DNA of 64,000 nt from Trichuris trichiura (lineage: Eukaryota; Nematoda; Enoplea; Trichinellida; Trichuridae). A program made the position numbers and the translations under genes. Positions within the stretch are counted from its first letter, which is position 1. Each line of letters begins with the position of its first letter. Under the pieces are notes generated by a model. It saw nothing but the letters and a program-made list of their open reading frames with translations. It had not been told where the DNA came from and made no database searches. Location: positions 1,934,001 through 1,998,000 of the forward strand of contig JBAJFE010000042.1 of the NCBI GenBank assembly GCA_037903355.1, read 5' to 3'. This document shows, in pieces, positions 20,511 to 33,700 of the stretch.

Positions 20511-23500
20511 ATCACTTGTTGCACTAGAGGCTGCCTTGCACAGCAGCGTGACAAACGTGAATCAAGTTTTATCAAGCCGGCTGTTTGAGCAGCCTGGTCT
20601 GACCAGGAACGTGGAAAGGATAAAGGATCAGCGGAGGAATTCTCAGTAAAAAGAACTCGTTTTAGCGCTGAAGTCGACCAATCCTGCAACAGGCACAGCT
20701 TTAATAGATATATCTGACAGGTCAGCTTTACCAGCTCGGTCAGCCCTTCTTATATCCGCCTACGTTTTACCTGAGAGCAACGACGTTTTATAAGAGATTA
20801 CACATGTTTTACCAAACCAATTGGCCTCTACCACGTCCGCTGAAATTTTATCTGTTGAAGAAAACGTTTTACCCGATCAGCCTGCAGTAGTTTTATCAGC
20901 AGAGTGTATTGGCAATGTTGCTGATATTGATGGTCAACGGCTGGATGATGCTTTAACTGCTGTTTTAACTGAAGCATCCCGTTACAAAAATGAGGCTGGC
21001 TCTCTTTTCCTGGACCTCGTAGTGCTAGCCGGACAAGCACTACTCGGGCGAAATATCTTGGACGAGACTGCAGAGGCAGTTTTAAAACATACTTTACCGC
21101 CACCCAGGAGCGGACACCGCCCGACACCAACTTCAACAAATCCACAAGCACCAAGTACGATCCGGAGGCAGAAACGGATGAGATACCGGCAGCTGAAGCG
21201 TTTGTATAATACAAACAGGACACGAATCGCAGAAGTCGTCCTTCATGGTGTTGCGCCAGTGGACAACGAAGTGCCCTTCACGGAGTGCGTTGCATTTCAC
21301 ACCGCGGCCATCGGTTAGTGCTCGCCCCCGACAAGGTTCCATGTCGGCCAAAGCTCAGGCAACAGGGTGAGCGGGCGCTTACAAATGCATTGCTTTTACC
21401 CATTTTACCCGTTGATTTGAGAGCTGCCCTATCAAAGATTTCTAGAAAATCTGCCGCTGGTCCTGATATAGAGTGACCGTGGACCATGTAGGCCGCCTGA
21501 CAGAGGCTGAAGTATTACCACTGTTCAATATACGGTTGTTTTGTCGAGATGTTCCAGCCGTCGTTAAGGAATTCCGTGCAGTATTAATTCCGAAAAAGAG
21601 CGCCGTAAAAGGACTCGGTGATTACCGGCAATCACCATTGCTTCAGTGTTCTATCGACTTTTTACCAAAATTTTAGCCAGCCGACTGTCAAGTATTGTTC
21701 ATCTCAACTGCAGGCAAAAAGGTTTTACCAGGAAGACTGACGAGTGCGGACAGAACACTTTTATCATAAACGCTGCACTCGCTCTCTCTTTCTCGTGGTG
21801 AGCACAGAGAGTTGAGGCTAACCACCCTGGACATTGCCAAGCCGTCCGATACGGTGTCCCACGACTCTGTCCGCCGTGCACTGTTGCGTCGACGCGTGGG
21901 AACCAGCGACGTGCAGCTCATAATGAACCATCTTATCCAGCTCATCTACACGGATCAAGCCTTCCTCTGGGGAGTCCAGTTTCATCCCCATGAGGAGAGG
22001 AGTCACACAGGGCGACCCAATGTCGCCCTTGTTATTCTCATTGGTGATCGATGAGCTCCTCGATCGTTTGGTTCGGAATGGTGGAGGTTTCACTTTCACC
22101 AATGATGTGCAGGTGAACTGCCTTGCGTTCGCCGATGGCCTACTCCTCCTCAGCGACAGCAAGACAGGTCTGCAGAGCAATCTGTTGCTTTGTTATCGCT
22201 TTTTTACCGCTCGCAGCCTGTCCTTAAATGTACAAAAATGCTGTTCGCTCAGGTTGTATAAAATTCCACGGTGCCTATCAGTGGTTCTTACGATGGAGCC
22301 ATAGTTTTATCTTGATCGGGCACAGCCGCACACCGTTTTCCCGGTTTTTACCGCGGCTCAATTTCTTACCTATCTAGGAGTAGAGTTCAATCCGTTTGGT
22401 CGGCAGCGCGATCAGATATCAGGAGCGCAGGCGCTCCTGGATCGCGCATGCAAGGCAGAGTTGAAGCCACAACAGAAATTAGAGCTTATACGAACGCATT
22501 TGTTCCCCAGGTTGCTGTATACATTGACGGTAGATAATCCACTGAGTCACACAGCCACTACCATTGATAGAATGGTGCGGCAAACAGTGAAAAGGATTCT
22601 CCATTTACCGGTCAGTACCCCGTCCAATGATTTGATCTATTTACCAAGAAAGAAAGGCGGACTTGGTTTTATCAATGTGCAGGAAACGGCTGACCGTAGC
22701 ACGATTCGACTACTGCTCAACATGAGCAGAAGCACCGACAGAGCTGCACAGTTTGTCTCCGAGCTCTGGTTTAACCAGCGCCGGCGAAGCCGACTAATGC
22801 GGCGACAGAGCGTGGCTACGTTCGATCAGGCTGGTTTAAACGCGGCAAAAACGGCGCGGGCTGCGGCCTGAGAAGCCAAATTTATGGCCACCTACCAGGG
22901 AACAGGCTATAAGGAGTTCTGTGATTGGCGCAGCAACGGGTGGGTGACTGATGATGGGATGACGGGGCACAGCTTCATCGCCGCACAGAGGTGAGAACGT
23001 CTGTGGTCCCCACGCGCTTGCAGAACCTTAGGGGCCGAGCTGAACCCGGAGACCAGAGAGTTCTCTGCCGGAAGTGCGGCGTAGTAAGTGATGCCTCGGA
23101 ATCCTTAATCCACATCTCCCAGAACTGCGCCTTCACAGGCGGGCTCATAGTCCGGAGGCACAATGACATTCTGAATAAACTGATGCAGTCAGCTGAAGCC
23201 TCCGGTCCATGTTGTACATGAGCCCGTGATCTGGTTGGAGAGTGAAACCTTCAAACCGGATCTGCTTCTCGCGAAAGAAGACTCGTGCTGGATTGTTGAT
23301 GTAGCTGTTCCATGAGGGACAACGGCCTCCCTCAATCGATGCCACGCCGAAATATGCCGTAAATACGAGCCCCTCAAAGAGGCGGCTCGTAAGCTCAATG
23401 GAACCAAGAAACTTGGCACCGGCGCGGTGGTAATAGGAGCTCGGGGAGGCTCATGCAGCCGAAACGACGAAACATTCAAACAGCTCGGTTGGAATGTCAC

Positions 23501-24016
23501 GGATAGATCTAAAGCGCTACTCTGCACTATGGCGCTGAAACGCACGGTGCTGCTGGTGAATTGGTTCTTGAGAAGCAGTGCTCAACTGGCGTTTCGAGCT
23601 GACAGACGGGGCCGCAGCGATCTTAACGGGATTTGACAATCACTCCACAAACGAAGACAAGCCACGGAGTACGGGCACTCCACCTGATGTGGCGAAGAAC
23701 CAACAAGGGGCACCGGCGAATACAGGCAGCGCGGAAAAGGCTTCATGTCAGGCCTGACAAAGCACTCAGCGGCCAAGAAGGCATAACAGGCAACCCAACA
23801 GAAGCGTACTCATTTACTATTCTTGTTGTTCTTCACCTTTTTGTTCGTTTAGTCTTCCGTCTTCTTCTTGCTCGGAAGCTGCACGAGCACGTATGGCTTA
23901 TGTTCGTTTTGTCCCGACATTAACGCCTTGGTTCTTTTGTTGCAGCACTTATATTCTGTTATTCTATGTTCGGTTTGCAAGCCGTACTGTAGGTAAAAAA
24001 TGCTAATAAATTTGAA
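20511..24016 (+). mobile_element. Nested R2-type element (unit 2)
   Basis: 3,506 bp. RT palm block near 21813-21850 and RRGVTQGDPMSPLLF at 21990; the catalytic motif is FADG (22131-22142), as in unit 1. Endonuclease residues with KPDLLLAKED lie near 23255-23285. Compared with unit 1 it has small extra segments, for example about 20704-20727, and its own frameshifts. It ends ...tttgaa directly before 28S sequence. Confidence 0.87.
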
Positions 24017-24026
24017 TAGCCAAATT

Positions 24027-24061
<35 letters not shown>

Positions 24062-24309
24062 CAACAAGATTCCTACTGTCCCTATCTACCGTCTAGCGAA
24101 ACTACAGCCAAGGGAACGGGCTTGGTAGAATCAGCGGGGAAAGAAGACCCTGTTGAGCTAGAGTCTAGTCTGACTCTGTGAACAGACATTGAACGTTTAG
24201 CACAGGTGGGAGACCGGTGGCCTCTCGCGGTGCCGTGTCAAGAGTGAAATAGGACTACTTTGATCGTTTCTTTACTTATTCGGTGAGGCGACTGCATGCC
24301 CTCGCTTCT
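24017..24309 (+). rRNA. 28S rRNA fragment downstream of the R2 site (unit 2)
   Basis: Starts TAGCCAAATTCC and ends CTCGCTTCT, then Copia RNase H follows at once. About 293 bases, with small differences from units 1 and 3. Confidence 0.92.
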
Positions 24310-24518
24310 CGGTGTATTGGGACAATCAGAGTGCGATAAAATTTGTAAGTAACCGAATAGAAAAGTCACACTGTCGGCATATCGACATTGCTTATTATAT
24401 CGCACGCGGAATGGACCAGGAGGTGACAGCAACGTTGAATTACGCACTGTTCAGTGAGAACGTTGCAGACGTATTATCGAAGACCCTTCGTCCACTTATG
24501 CGAAAAGTGAAATGCTGA
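24310..24518 (+). pseudogene. Unit 2 Copia RNase H C-terminal part
   Basis: [20 protein letters not shown] to VADVLSKTLRPLMRKVKC, followed by a stop and a purine tract at 24531-24544. The bases from 24524 on belong to the block identical with the end of unit 1 and start of unit 2. Confidence 0.87.
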
Positions 24519-24547
24519 TTGCAAAAAGTCAAGAAATAGGAGGGCAT

Positions 24548-24690
24548 TGTTAGGATTTCTGTGCCTCTTTATACTGTATCATTTGTACCTGAAGGCTAAT
24601 GACTTTACTGCTGTGTGAGTCATTTTGGGTGTGTTGTCGGTTACGCTGTCCTGTTGAGCGTCTAATAAACTGGTCTACGGATCCTCATCA
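24548..24690 (+). repeat. Copia LTR 3 (internal, shared by units 2 and 3)
   Basis: 143 bp, reads identical to LTR 2, with purine tract before and primer-binding site after. Confidence 0.92.
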
Positions 24691-24717
24691 AGTGGTAGCA
24701 GAGCGTGGTTAAATAGC

Positions 24718-25858
24718 ATGATGAGCGATAAAGACGTTGGTAACCTTCTGAAGCTCAATGGGAGGAATTACCATGACTGGAAACTAAATATGGAATGGCT
24801 GCTACGGAAAAAGAAGCTATGGAAGTACGTCGATTGGCCGGTTAAACGTCCTGCACAAATACCGATGAATGCTGCTGAAGTCGAACGCTTTGATTAACAG
24901 GCAGAAGCTGCCCATGCAAAAATTGTTCTCGCGATCGAACCGTCTCAGCAACAACACATCCACAATTGTGAAATTGCTCAGGATGTATCGCAAAAGCTGG
25001 AAGCCGCGTCTGAAACGAAGTTTCGCCCTTGCATGATGCAACTAACGAGAGCGTCGATCGACAAATTCTCTGAAACAGGAAAGAACCCATGGAAAATCAC
25101 GTTACGCGCACCAGGCGTCTTGCAGTGCAGCTCAAAAAGGTACGCCTCGAATTCGAAGACGAATGCACGTTCTCATAGCCAACTTGCCCGCCAGCTACGA
25201 TTCAGTAGCGTCAGCAATGATGAGTTGGGACGAACGTAAGTTTACATTTGACGCCGTCAAAAAAGCATTGCTTACTGAAAGTTGCCGGACGCAACAGCAA
25301 CCTGTTTAAAGAACCGAAATTTCGGAAGCGCTAGTGGTGAAGCACGAGCGTTGCCTCTCCATTTCGAAGCGACTTGTAAACCTATCTGGACGCCGAAAAC
25401 TGAATCCTCTTTGCTGCAAGTGCCGTCAGTCAGGACACGTTGCTTACGAATGCTTTAATGATCCATTATAAAGTCGACCATGACGACGGCGTGAAACACC
25501 AATGACTTGGCTGCATGTACAAACGCTGCCCGGTATTAGCGAAGCGTTTATACTCGACAGTGGAGCAACACGCCACATGAGCAGTCAAAGAAAGCCGTTT
25601 TCGGACTTTTGTCGAATTGACCTGTCAGAAATTGACTCAGCTGACGACAGCAAAGAAACACTAAAGGCCCAAGAAGTCGGGACAATTCACGTAAGATTTT
25701 ACCTAGGATACTATGTGGCATTATTGACACGAAGTTACTTGATGCACTTTACGTACCGAAGTATCGGAGAAATTTGCTATCAGTGGCTTGTCATTATGTC
25801 GTGTTTGAAAAAGGATAGTGCAAATTTACGAGCTGCCAACAAGAAGTCTTGTTGCTGA
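24718..25858 (+). pseudogene. Unit 3 Copia gag and protease remnant
   Basis: Reads the same as 14471-15611, including the same stops, so the damage was shared or copied rather than independent. Confidence 0.85.
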
Positions 25859-26900
25859 AACCCGCGAGAAAGATGGGCTGTACATTTTGGATGCGCAGGT
25901 AAACGCTTAAAGGGGAACGGCATTCAGTGCACAACAGAAAGACAGTTTCATGTGGCACAAGCGCTGTTGCCAGAAAACAGTCATTCACCAGCCTGCCGGG
26001 ACTGTTTAAGTCAGCACAGTGAAAATGTGCACCCTTGGAGCGCCGACGGTTGAGAAGAGTACTACACCTTGTTCACTGTGACATCTGCGGACCAATGCCG
26101 GTCAAGTCATTTATTGAAACCTTGTATTTCTTGACGATTATGGCGATTACAGTCGGCAGACGTTTGTTGCGTGCTTAAAAGCTAAGTCAGAAGCGCCAGG
26201 TAAGCTCAAAGAGTTTACTGCATTAGCAGAAAGACAGACTGGAGAGAAGGTTAAAGCTGTCTGAACTGACAACAGGTTAGAATGCTGCAACAAAGAATTG
26301 CAGTTTTACTCCAGAAAGTTTGGCATAAAGCACTGTTGGAAAATGGCCGCCGAACAAACGTCAACAAGAGTGACTCACGGCGGAGGAAGTTAACCACCTA
26401 CGCACGGGCAATTTGCCAGATGCAGATAAGATGCCTACGCCGATAAGAACGACGCTTGCTCTTTTCTGCTCTGCGCTGTCATTCTGTTCGCTTGTGCCAG
26501 TCCTGATAAGCTGCTTGCTACGTTACGCTGTTTTTCATCATTAAACTGTCTTCGCTTCTCGCTTGCTCTGCGTGTTAGACTGGAACACGTCTCATTTTTC
26601 CAAGAAGCACGAACGGTCCAATGTTGAGACGTCGCAAATGAATGGTGTTGCTGAAAGAGCTAACGGAACATTAATGGATTTGTCTAGTGCTATGCTAAAG
26701 TCAAGCAGTTTGCCCAAGCAATTCTGGGCGGAAGCGATTACGGCGGCCACATGTCAAAAACACAGTATGCCATTCATCGACTGGTGAAGTAGTTCTGCAA
26801 ACCTTATGGACTATCAGACTAGTGCACATCCGTCACCTGCGAGCGTATAGGTACTTAGCATACGTGCAGACAATGAAGCAGGGCCGAAAAGTGCTCGATG
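25859..26900 (+). pseudogene. Unit 3 Copia integrase remnant, split by a solo LTR
   Basis: Catalytic Glu block MNGVAERANGTLMDLSSAML near 26638-26697, followed by FWAEAITAAT. A small deletion after ACATGTCAAAAAC shifts the frame. The solo LTR interrupts it at 26334-26605. Confidence 0.8.
26334..26605. mobile_element. Solo LTR nested in the integrase (unit 3)
   Basis: 272 bp, TGTTGGAAAA at the left; the right end has mutated to CCAAGA. AGCAC flanks both sides (26329-26333 and 26606-26610). Confidence 0.78.
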
Positions 26901-27870
26901 GCCGAGCTGTGGCTGGAATCTTGTTGGCTATGGTATCTACCGTGTGGGATACAGAGTTTGGTTGCCGTGCGAAAAAGATGGTCGTGGAGAGGTTATTGAG
27001 GCGAAATTCATCGAGGACCCTGCGGCAAGCATCTTACTGCAGAAACCCATCAGGGTCAGCCTGCGTCGAAGCCCACCACCTCTCCTCAGGCCGCATACGG
27101 CCGACCAACTTGCTCCGTCGCTCAGGCAGTATCAAGCTCGCTGGCGTCACCGCCTGCTGCCGGAGTCAGCCATCACCGTCGAGGCAACTACTGAACTACT
27201 CGGTCTTCGTGAAAATTCTCCTTCGGGCACGCACACTCTCGGCAAGCTGACGACCAGACCGACGAGAGTCGGCGACGCCGCCCGCAAGCATCCTACTCGT
27301 AAAACCTGTTAGAGTCAGCCCGCATGCCGTCTATCGGACTATCGGCAACGGTAGCCCGCCTCGAAGCCTCATCGAAAGTAAGAATGGCTTCACTGAACTG
27401 TATGGAGCTAATGAAGTGAATCACAATGCTCCATTGGAGTGGCTGCGTATTGATAGTCATGCAAATGACGTGAACGAAAGGGAATCACATGAAATGAAAA
27501 CGTTCACTGAATCCCTTGAAGACGTGGAGGAAAGTGGTGGAATAAGCCTATCGCAAAGAAGCGAAAGAGACAACGAAGAAACTGTCCATGTACGTCCTTC
27601 AAGGAGACGAAAATGCGTAGAAACAAGAAAGTCCAAACGTGAAGTGAATTTTGCAACATACATCGATCCTAGCAGTCGATGAGGCATTGTCTTCAAATGA
27701 GGCGAACGAGTGGGAAAAAGCCATGGACGAAGAACACAGAAGCTTTTTAGCACGAAACACGTGGATGGAAGTTCAAATGCCTAAGCAAGCTACGTTAATT
27801 TGGAGCAAGTGGATTTTTAATCGGAAGTTCAACGCTACAAAGCACGTTTGGTAGCACGGGTGGGGTTTTC
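26901..27870 (+). pseudogene. Unit 3 linker and Copia RT N-terminal part
   Basis: NEWEKAMDEEHRSFL, TWMEVQMPKQ and WSKWIFNRKF are visible. Roughly 14 bases (the VQR region) are lost relative to the other units just after FNRKF, which shifts the frame. The junction with the Gypsy insert is as in unit 2. Confidence 0.8.
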
Positions 27871-29700
27871 CCCGATGCTGGCTGCCGCATACCAGGTCGG
27901 GTCGTACAAATGATGCGCTTCTACGGCTTGTTAGAAGTGTCATCAAATACCGAAAAGAAAATGGAAAAAGGAGACCTTTTCCAATTTGGCGAACCAGAAG
28001 AGCGACACAGAAAAGTCGGCTGTCCGTGTTGTTGATGAGTCGTTACCCTTTGAAGTGGAAACTGACGCTTCAGAAGTCGCGTTCGCCGCCGTGCTGGATC
28101 AGCTGGGTAGACCCGTAGCCTTCTTCTCGCGAAGTCTACAGCCACATGAAAGACGATACGCCGCTGTAGAAAGAGAAGCACAAGCTGTCATCGAAGCAGT
28201 GCGGCACTGGCAGCACTACTTGACCGGAAAACATTTCACGATAAAAAACAGACCAGCGTTCCGTAAACTTCATGTTTACTAAGCAGCACAGGAGTAAAAC
28301 AAAAAACGGTAAAATACTGAAGTGGCGGACGGAACTATCCTGCCTGGACTTCGACATCATTCATCGCCCTGGAAAGGAGAATGTCTCGCCGGACGTGTTT
28401 TCGAGGATCGCCTGCGGCTTTGTGGCTTATGATAGGAGTCACTTGAAGCTCTTGCATGAAGGCTTCTGCTAATCCAGGAGTGACCCGCTTGCAGCATTTT
28501 GTAAGATCTAAGAACCTTTCCTACTCGCTCGATGAAATCAGTCAGGTGGTCAGTGGCTGTCGAGTATGCGCAGAATGTACACCCGTGTTTTATAGCCCTG
28601 AAAAAGCTACTCAGCCATTCGAACAGCTAACCTTGGATTTCAAGGATCCACTGCCTGGCGACCCCTCTAGTCGATTTTTCCTGTGTGTTATAGATGAGTA
28701 CTTGAGATTCCCTTTTGCCTTCCCGTGCCGTGATATTTCGAGTGCCTCAGTCATTAAATCTCTGACTGAATTGTTCTGTTTGTTCGGCGTCCCTGCGTGC
28801 GTCCATTCAGACTGTGGAACGGCTTTCATGAGCCGCGAACTAAGAGATTTCCTTGTAAGCAAGGGCATAGCGTGCTGCAGAACTACAGCTTATAACCCGC
28901 AAGGAAATGCGCAAGTTGAACGCTACATCTGAGTTATCTGGGAAACGGTAACGCTAGCGTTAAGATCGTGGCATATGCCCATCTCGCAATGGCGTACTGT
29001 GTTTCCCGACGCTATATACGCTCCGCGCTCGCTTCTATTTACAGCCACTAATGGTAGTCCAGATGAACGAACGTTTGGCTTCTGTCGTCGTTCTACTTTG
29101 GGCACGTCGCTGCCAGCATGGCTGGCGCGTCCTGGGCCTGCCTTTCTGAAAAAGCACGTTCGCTCTTGCAAAATGGACCCGTTGGTCGAAGAAGTAGAGT
29201 TGGTGGAAGCAAATACCCATTACGCTCATGTTAGGTTCCCTGATGGACAAGAGTCTACCGTTTCTCTTCGCGACCGGGCGCCTGCAGGCTACTCTCGTGC
29301 TGAAGTCCATATCAATTATGACGATCAAGATTACCGCCCGAAGAGACGATTGAAGCTGGCCAGGAGTCGTCTGAACTACTGATCGCTGAAGACCGCTTAT
29401 TGTCAGAGTCCGAATCAGCCCTCGAACAAGAACCGATAGCAATCCGTCGGTCGGCACGAATACGGCGTTTTCCAGACCGCTTGGACCTCTGACAGGTTTT
29501 CCCCGTGAGGTGGGTGAATGTAGGATGCTGGCTGATGCTTCAGGGTCGCTTATGGCTCACCGAAACTGCGTACGCTGGTCGTTCTCTTACTGTCGAGTTG
29601 ATGCACGCCCGCTATCTCTAGTGCACCGTCTCTTTGACTGCTCTCTCTGTCTCCAGTTGCTAGCCGTCATTTAAGTTGAGTAAAACCAGAGTTTGGCTTC
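27871..29700 (+). mobile_element. Nested Ty3/Gypsy fragment (unit 3)
   Basis: RNase H 28050-28250, integrase 28456-28932 (open for 158 codons, with FEQLTLDFKDP, HSDCGTAFMS and PQGNAQVERYI), C-terminal tail to 29382, LTR-like tail from 29519. The integrase frame is the best preserved of the three but still ends in a stop right after the catalytic Glu region. Confidence 0.8.
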
Positions 29701-30735
29701 GTGACAACTACAATGAAACGTACGCCTCCGTGGTAAGTTTTACCGTAATTGGACTGCTGATAGCATTAGTCCTGCGTTTCAGTTGGCACATACAACATGT
29801 TGTTGTGAAATGTGCTTACTTGTCTGGGAAGCTAACGGAGGAAAGCTAAATGAAGTTGCCTGAAGGTTACGAACATCCTCCGGGAGCAGTAGCAAAGCTG
29901 CTGCAGCCAGTATACGGAGTAAAGCAGTCAAGGCGAATTTGGAACGAGGCGTTGACAACGCTTCTTTTAAGCGAAGGAGTTAAAAGGCTGTGGACCAGCA
30001 GTTGCGTTTACAATTCAACGAATCGGATGATAGTTGTTGTACGTTGACGACATAGCGCTAATTTATCCTGAGACAGAAGTCGCCAATGTGATTCATGTGG
30101 TGAGGCAAGAATATGACATACACAACTTAGGCGAACTAAGCTACATACTGGGCGCAAAAGTGTGCTGGAGAGCGGGAAAGTTGTGCATGAACCAGTCAAC
30201 CACTGTGCTGTGCTACACAAATTTAAGACGGACCAGTGCAAAGCAGCTTCTACTCGGTTGGATCCAAGCGTTCAATTGTCAAAATCGAAATGCCCGGAAA
30301 CGAAAACAGAGCGTGAAGATGTGGCAGCAGTGCCATACCGTGAATGTACGCAGCGTTGTGTACGCGATCTCACTTTTTATTCGCAGTGTCAGAATTGTCA
30401 CAGTTTGGTGCAAATCCAGGCAGGATTTAGTGGAATCAGCTAAAGAGCGTGCTGCGTTATCTTAGCGCGACAAAAGGCTGTGAGTTAACGCTTGAAGGAG
30501 AATGTCACAGCATGACTGAAATTCACTGGGATGCGGATTGGGCAGGTGGTATAGACGACCGGAAATCATGGACCGCAATTACAGCAATAGTTGGAGGCAA
30601 CTTAGTCGGCTGGATCTCCAAAAAGCAACAGTGTATAGCCAGCTCAACGATGGAAGCAGAACAAATGGAGTTGGCTGCAGCCGCAAAGGAAGGGAAGGGG
30701 CTGCAGATGATCTTAAAGGAACTTGCTGTTTAAGG
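29701..30735 (+). pseudogene. Unit 3 Copia RT C-terminal part and RNase H N-terminal part
   Basis: KLPEGYEHPPGAVAKLLQPV, then YVDDIALIYPE (about 30037) after a one-base shift. RNase H HWDADWAGGIDDRKSW and GWISKKQQC at 30449-30733, cut at TTAAGG (30730-30735). Confidence 0.85.
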
Positions 30736-33700
30736 GTCACTTGCTGCACTAGAGGCTGTCTTGCCCAGCAAGGTGACAAACGTGAATCAAGTCTTATGAA
30801 GCCGGGTGTTTGAGCAACCTGGTCTGACCAGGAACGTGGAAATGATGAAGGATCAGCGGAGGAAATCTCAGTACAAAGAACTCATTTTAGCGCTGAAGTC
30901 GGCCGATCCTGCAACAGGCATAGCTTTACCAGCTTGGTCAGCCGTTCTTACGTCCGCCTACGGTTTACCTGAGAGCAACGACGTTTTATAAAAGATTACA
31001 CATGTTTTACCAAACGAATTGGCCTCTACCACGTCCGCTGAAGCTTTATCTGTTAAAGAAAACGTTTTACCTGATCAGCGTGCAATAGCTTTGCTAACAG
31101 AGTGCACTGGCAATGTTGCTGATATTGATGGCCAACAGCTGGATGATGCTTTAATTGCTGCTTTAACTGAGGCATACCGTTCCGAAGCTGAGGCTTGCTC
31201 TCTTTTCCTGGACCTCGTAGTGCCAGCGGGACAAGCACTACTCGGGCGAAATATCTTGGATGAGACTGCAAAGGCAGTTTTAAAACATATTTCAGCGCCA
31301 CCCAGGAGAAAACACCGCCTGACACCAACTACGATCAGGAGACAGAAACGGATGAGATACCGGCAGCTGATGCGTTTGTATAATACAGGGGTGGGGAACG
31401 TCCGGCCCGCAAGGCCATCCCATCCGGCCCGCGAAGCCATTTTCCGCCCACGCGCTAGGGCAAGCGCACATGGATGCGAGATTCAGTGAAATGTGATTGT
31501 AGAAAGTTATTTTTCATAAAGCGATAAACGTATTTTATGTGAATCCTAGTAAGAACATAAATCTTGCGTAACAAGCAGGGAGCGTCAGGCTGGCTCGAAA
31601 GACTGAGTTGCTGACAGCTCTCTGCCGACAAACCGACATTGTTAGTCCTTGGTGACAAGCAGTAGGCGCCACTGTAATGTGTGTGCGCGCATAAGTAGCG
31701 TGGACCATTCCTTTGATCGAGATAACGACTGTCCAGCTTGCTAGAGCACTTCTGCTTTTTTGCTCTCAGTAGTCACTGGCGTAGTTCTCGCCTTCCTCTT
31801 GCTATCGTTCTCAACGGTTTGCGCCGGTCGCCTGTCATATACGTCTTCGAAGTACAAAAAAGTTATTTCGTTCGCCGCAGTTGCAATTATGTTTTTTACA
31901 AATGGGTTGCAGAATTGTCTCAAAATTCTGCCTTTTATCTCGGAGTTTCCTCTCCAGGGAAAAGCAGTTCCAAGCATCCCATTAGGGGTGACTTAATAAA
32001 CATACATGCAAATAAAGCAGGCTGTTCTTCGTTTAAATACGCTATACGGCCCGCGAACGGTCTTATAAACGTCTAAACGGCCCGCGGCACCAAAAAGGTT
32101 CCCCACCCCTGGTATAATACAAACAGGACACGACTCGCAGAAGTCGTCCTTGATGGTGTTGCCCCAGTGGACCATGAAGTGCCCCTCACGGAGAGCGTTG
32201 CATTTTACACCGCGGCCTTCGGTGAGTGCTCGCCCCCCGACATGGTTCCATGTCGGCCAATGCTCAGGCAACAGGGCGAGCGGGCGCTTACAAATGCATG
32301 GGTTTTACCCATTTTATCGGTTGATTTGAGAGCTGCCCTATCGAAGATTTTTCGAAATTCTGCCACTGGTCCTGATATAGAGTGACTGTGGACTGTGTAG
32401 GCCGGCTGACAGAGACTGAAGTATTACAACTGTTCAACATATGGTTGTTTTATCGAGAGATTCCAGCTGTCCTTAAGGAATGCCGTGCAGCATTAATTCC
32501 AAAAAAGAGCGCCGTAAAAGGACACGGTGATTACCGGCCAATCAGCATTGCTTCAGTGTTCTATCGACCTTTTACCAACATTTTAACCAGCCGTCTGTCA
32601 AGTATTGTTCATTTCAACTGCAGGCAAAAAGGTTTTTTCAGGAAGACTGACGGGTGCGGAGAGAACACTTTTATTCTAAACGCTGCACTCGCTCTCTCTT
32701 TCTCGTGGTGAGCACAGAGAGTTGAGGCTGGCACACCTGGACATTGCCAAGGCGTTCGATACGGTGTCCTACAACTCTGTCCGCCCTGCACCGTTGCGTC
32801 AACGCGTGGGAACCTGCGACGTGCAGCTCATAATGAACCATCTTATCCAGCTCATGTGCAGGGATCAAGCCTTCCTCTGGGGAGTCCAGTTTCATCCTCA
32901 TGAGGAGAGGAGTCAAGCAGAGCGACCCAATGTCGCCCTTGTTATTCTCATTGGTGATCGATGAGCTCCTCGATCAGTTGGTTCAGAATGGCTGAGATTT
33001 CACTTTCACCAATGATGTGCAGGTGAACTGCCTTGCGTTCGCCGATGACCTACTCCTCCTCAGCGACAGCAAGACAGGTCTGCAGAGCAATCTGTTGCTT
33101 TGTTATCGCTTTTTTACCGCTCGCAGGCTGCCCTTAAATGTACAAAAATGCTGTTCGCTCAGGTTGTATAAAATTCCACGGTGCCTATCAGTGGTTCTTA
33201 AGATGGAGCCATAGTTTTATCTTGATCCGGCACAGCCGCATACCGTTTTACCGGTTTTTACTGCGGCTCAATTTCTTACCTGTCTAGGAGTAGGGTTCAA
33301 TCCGTATGGTCAGCGGCGCTGTCGGATATCAGGAGTGCAGGCGCTCTTGGATCTCGCATGCAAGGCAGAGTTGATGCTACTACAGAAGTTAGAGGTTATA
33401 CGAACGCACTTGTTGCCTAGCTTGGGGTATACATTGACGGTGGGTAACCACTGAGCCAGACGGCCGCTGCCATTGATGAATTGGTGCGGCAAGCATTAAA
33501 AGGACTCTCCATTTACCCGTCAGTACCCAGTCGAATGATTTTATCTATTTACCAAAAAAGAAAGGCGGACTTGGTTTTATCAATCTGCAGGCAACGGCTG
33601 ACCGTAGCACGATTCGACTACAGCTCAACATGAGCAGAAGCGCCGGCAGAGCTGCACAGTTTGTCTCTGAGCTCTGGTTTAACCATCGCCGGCGAAGCCG

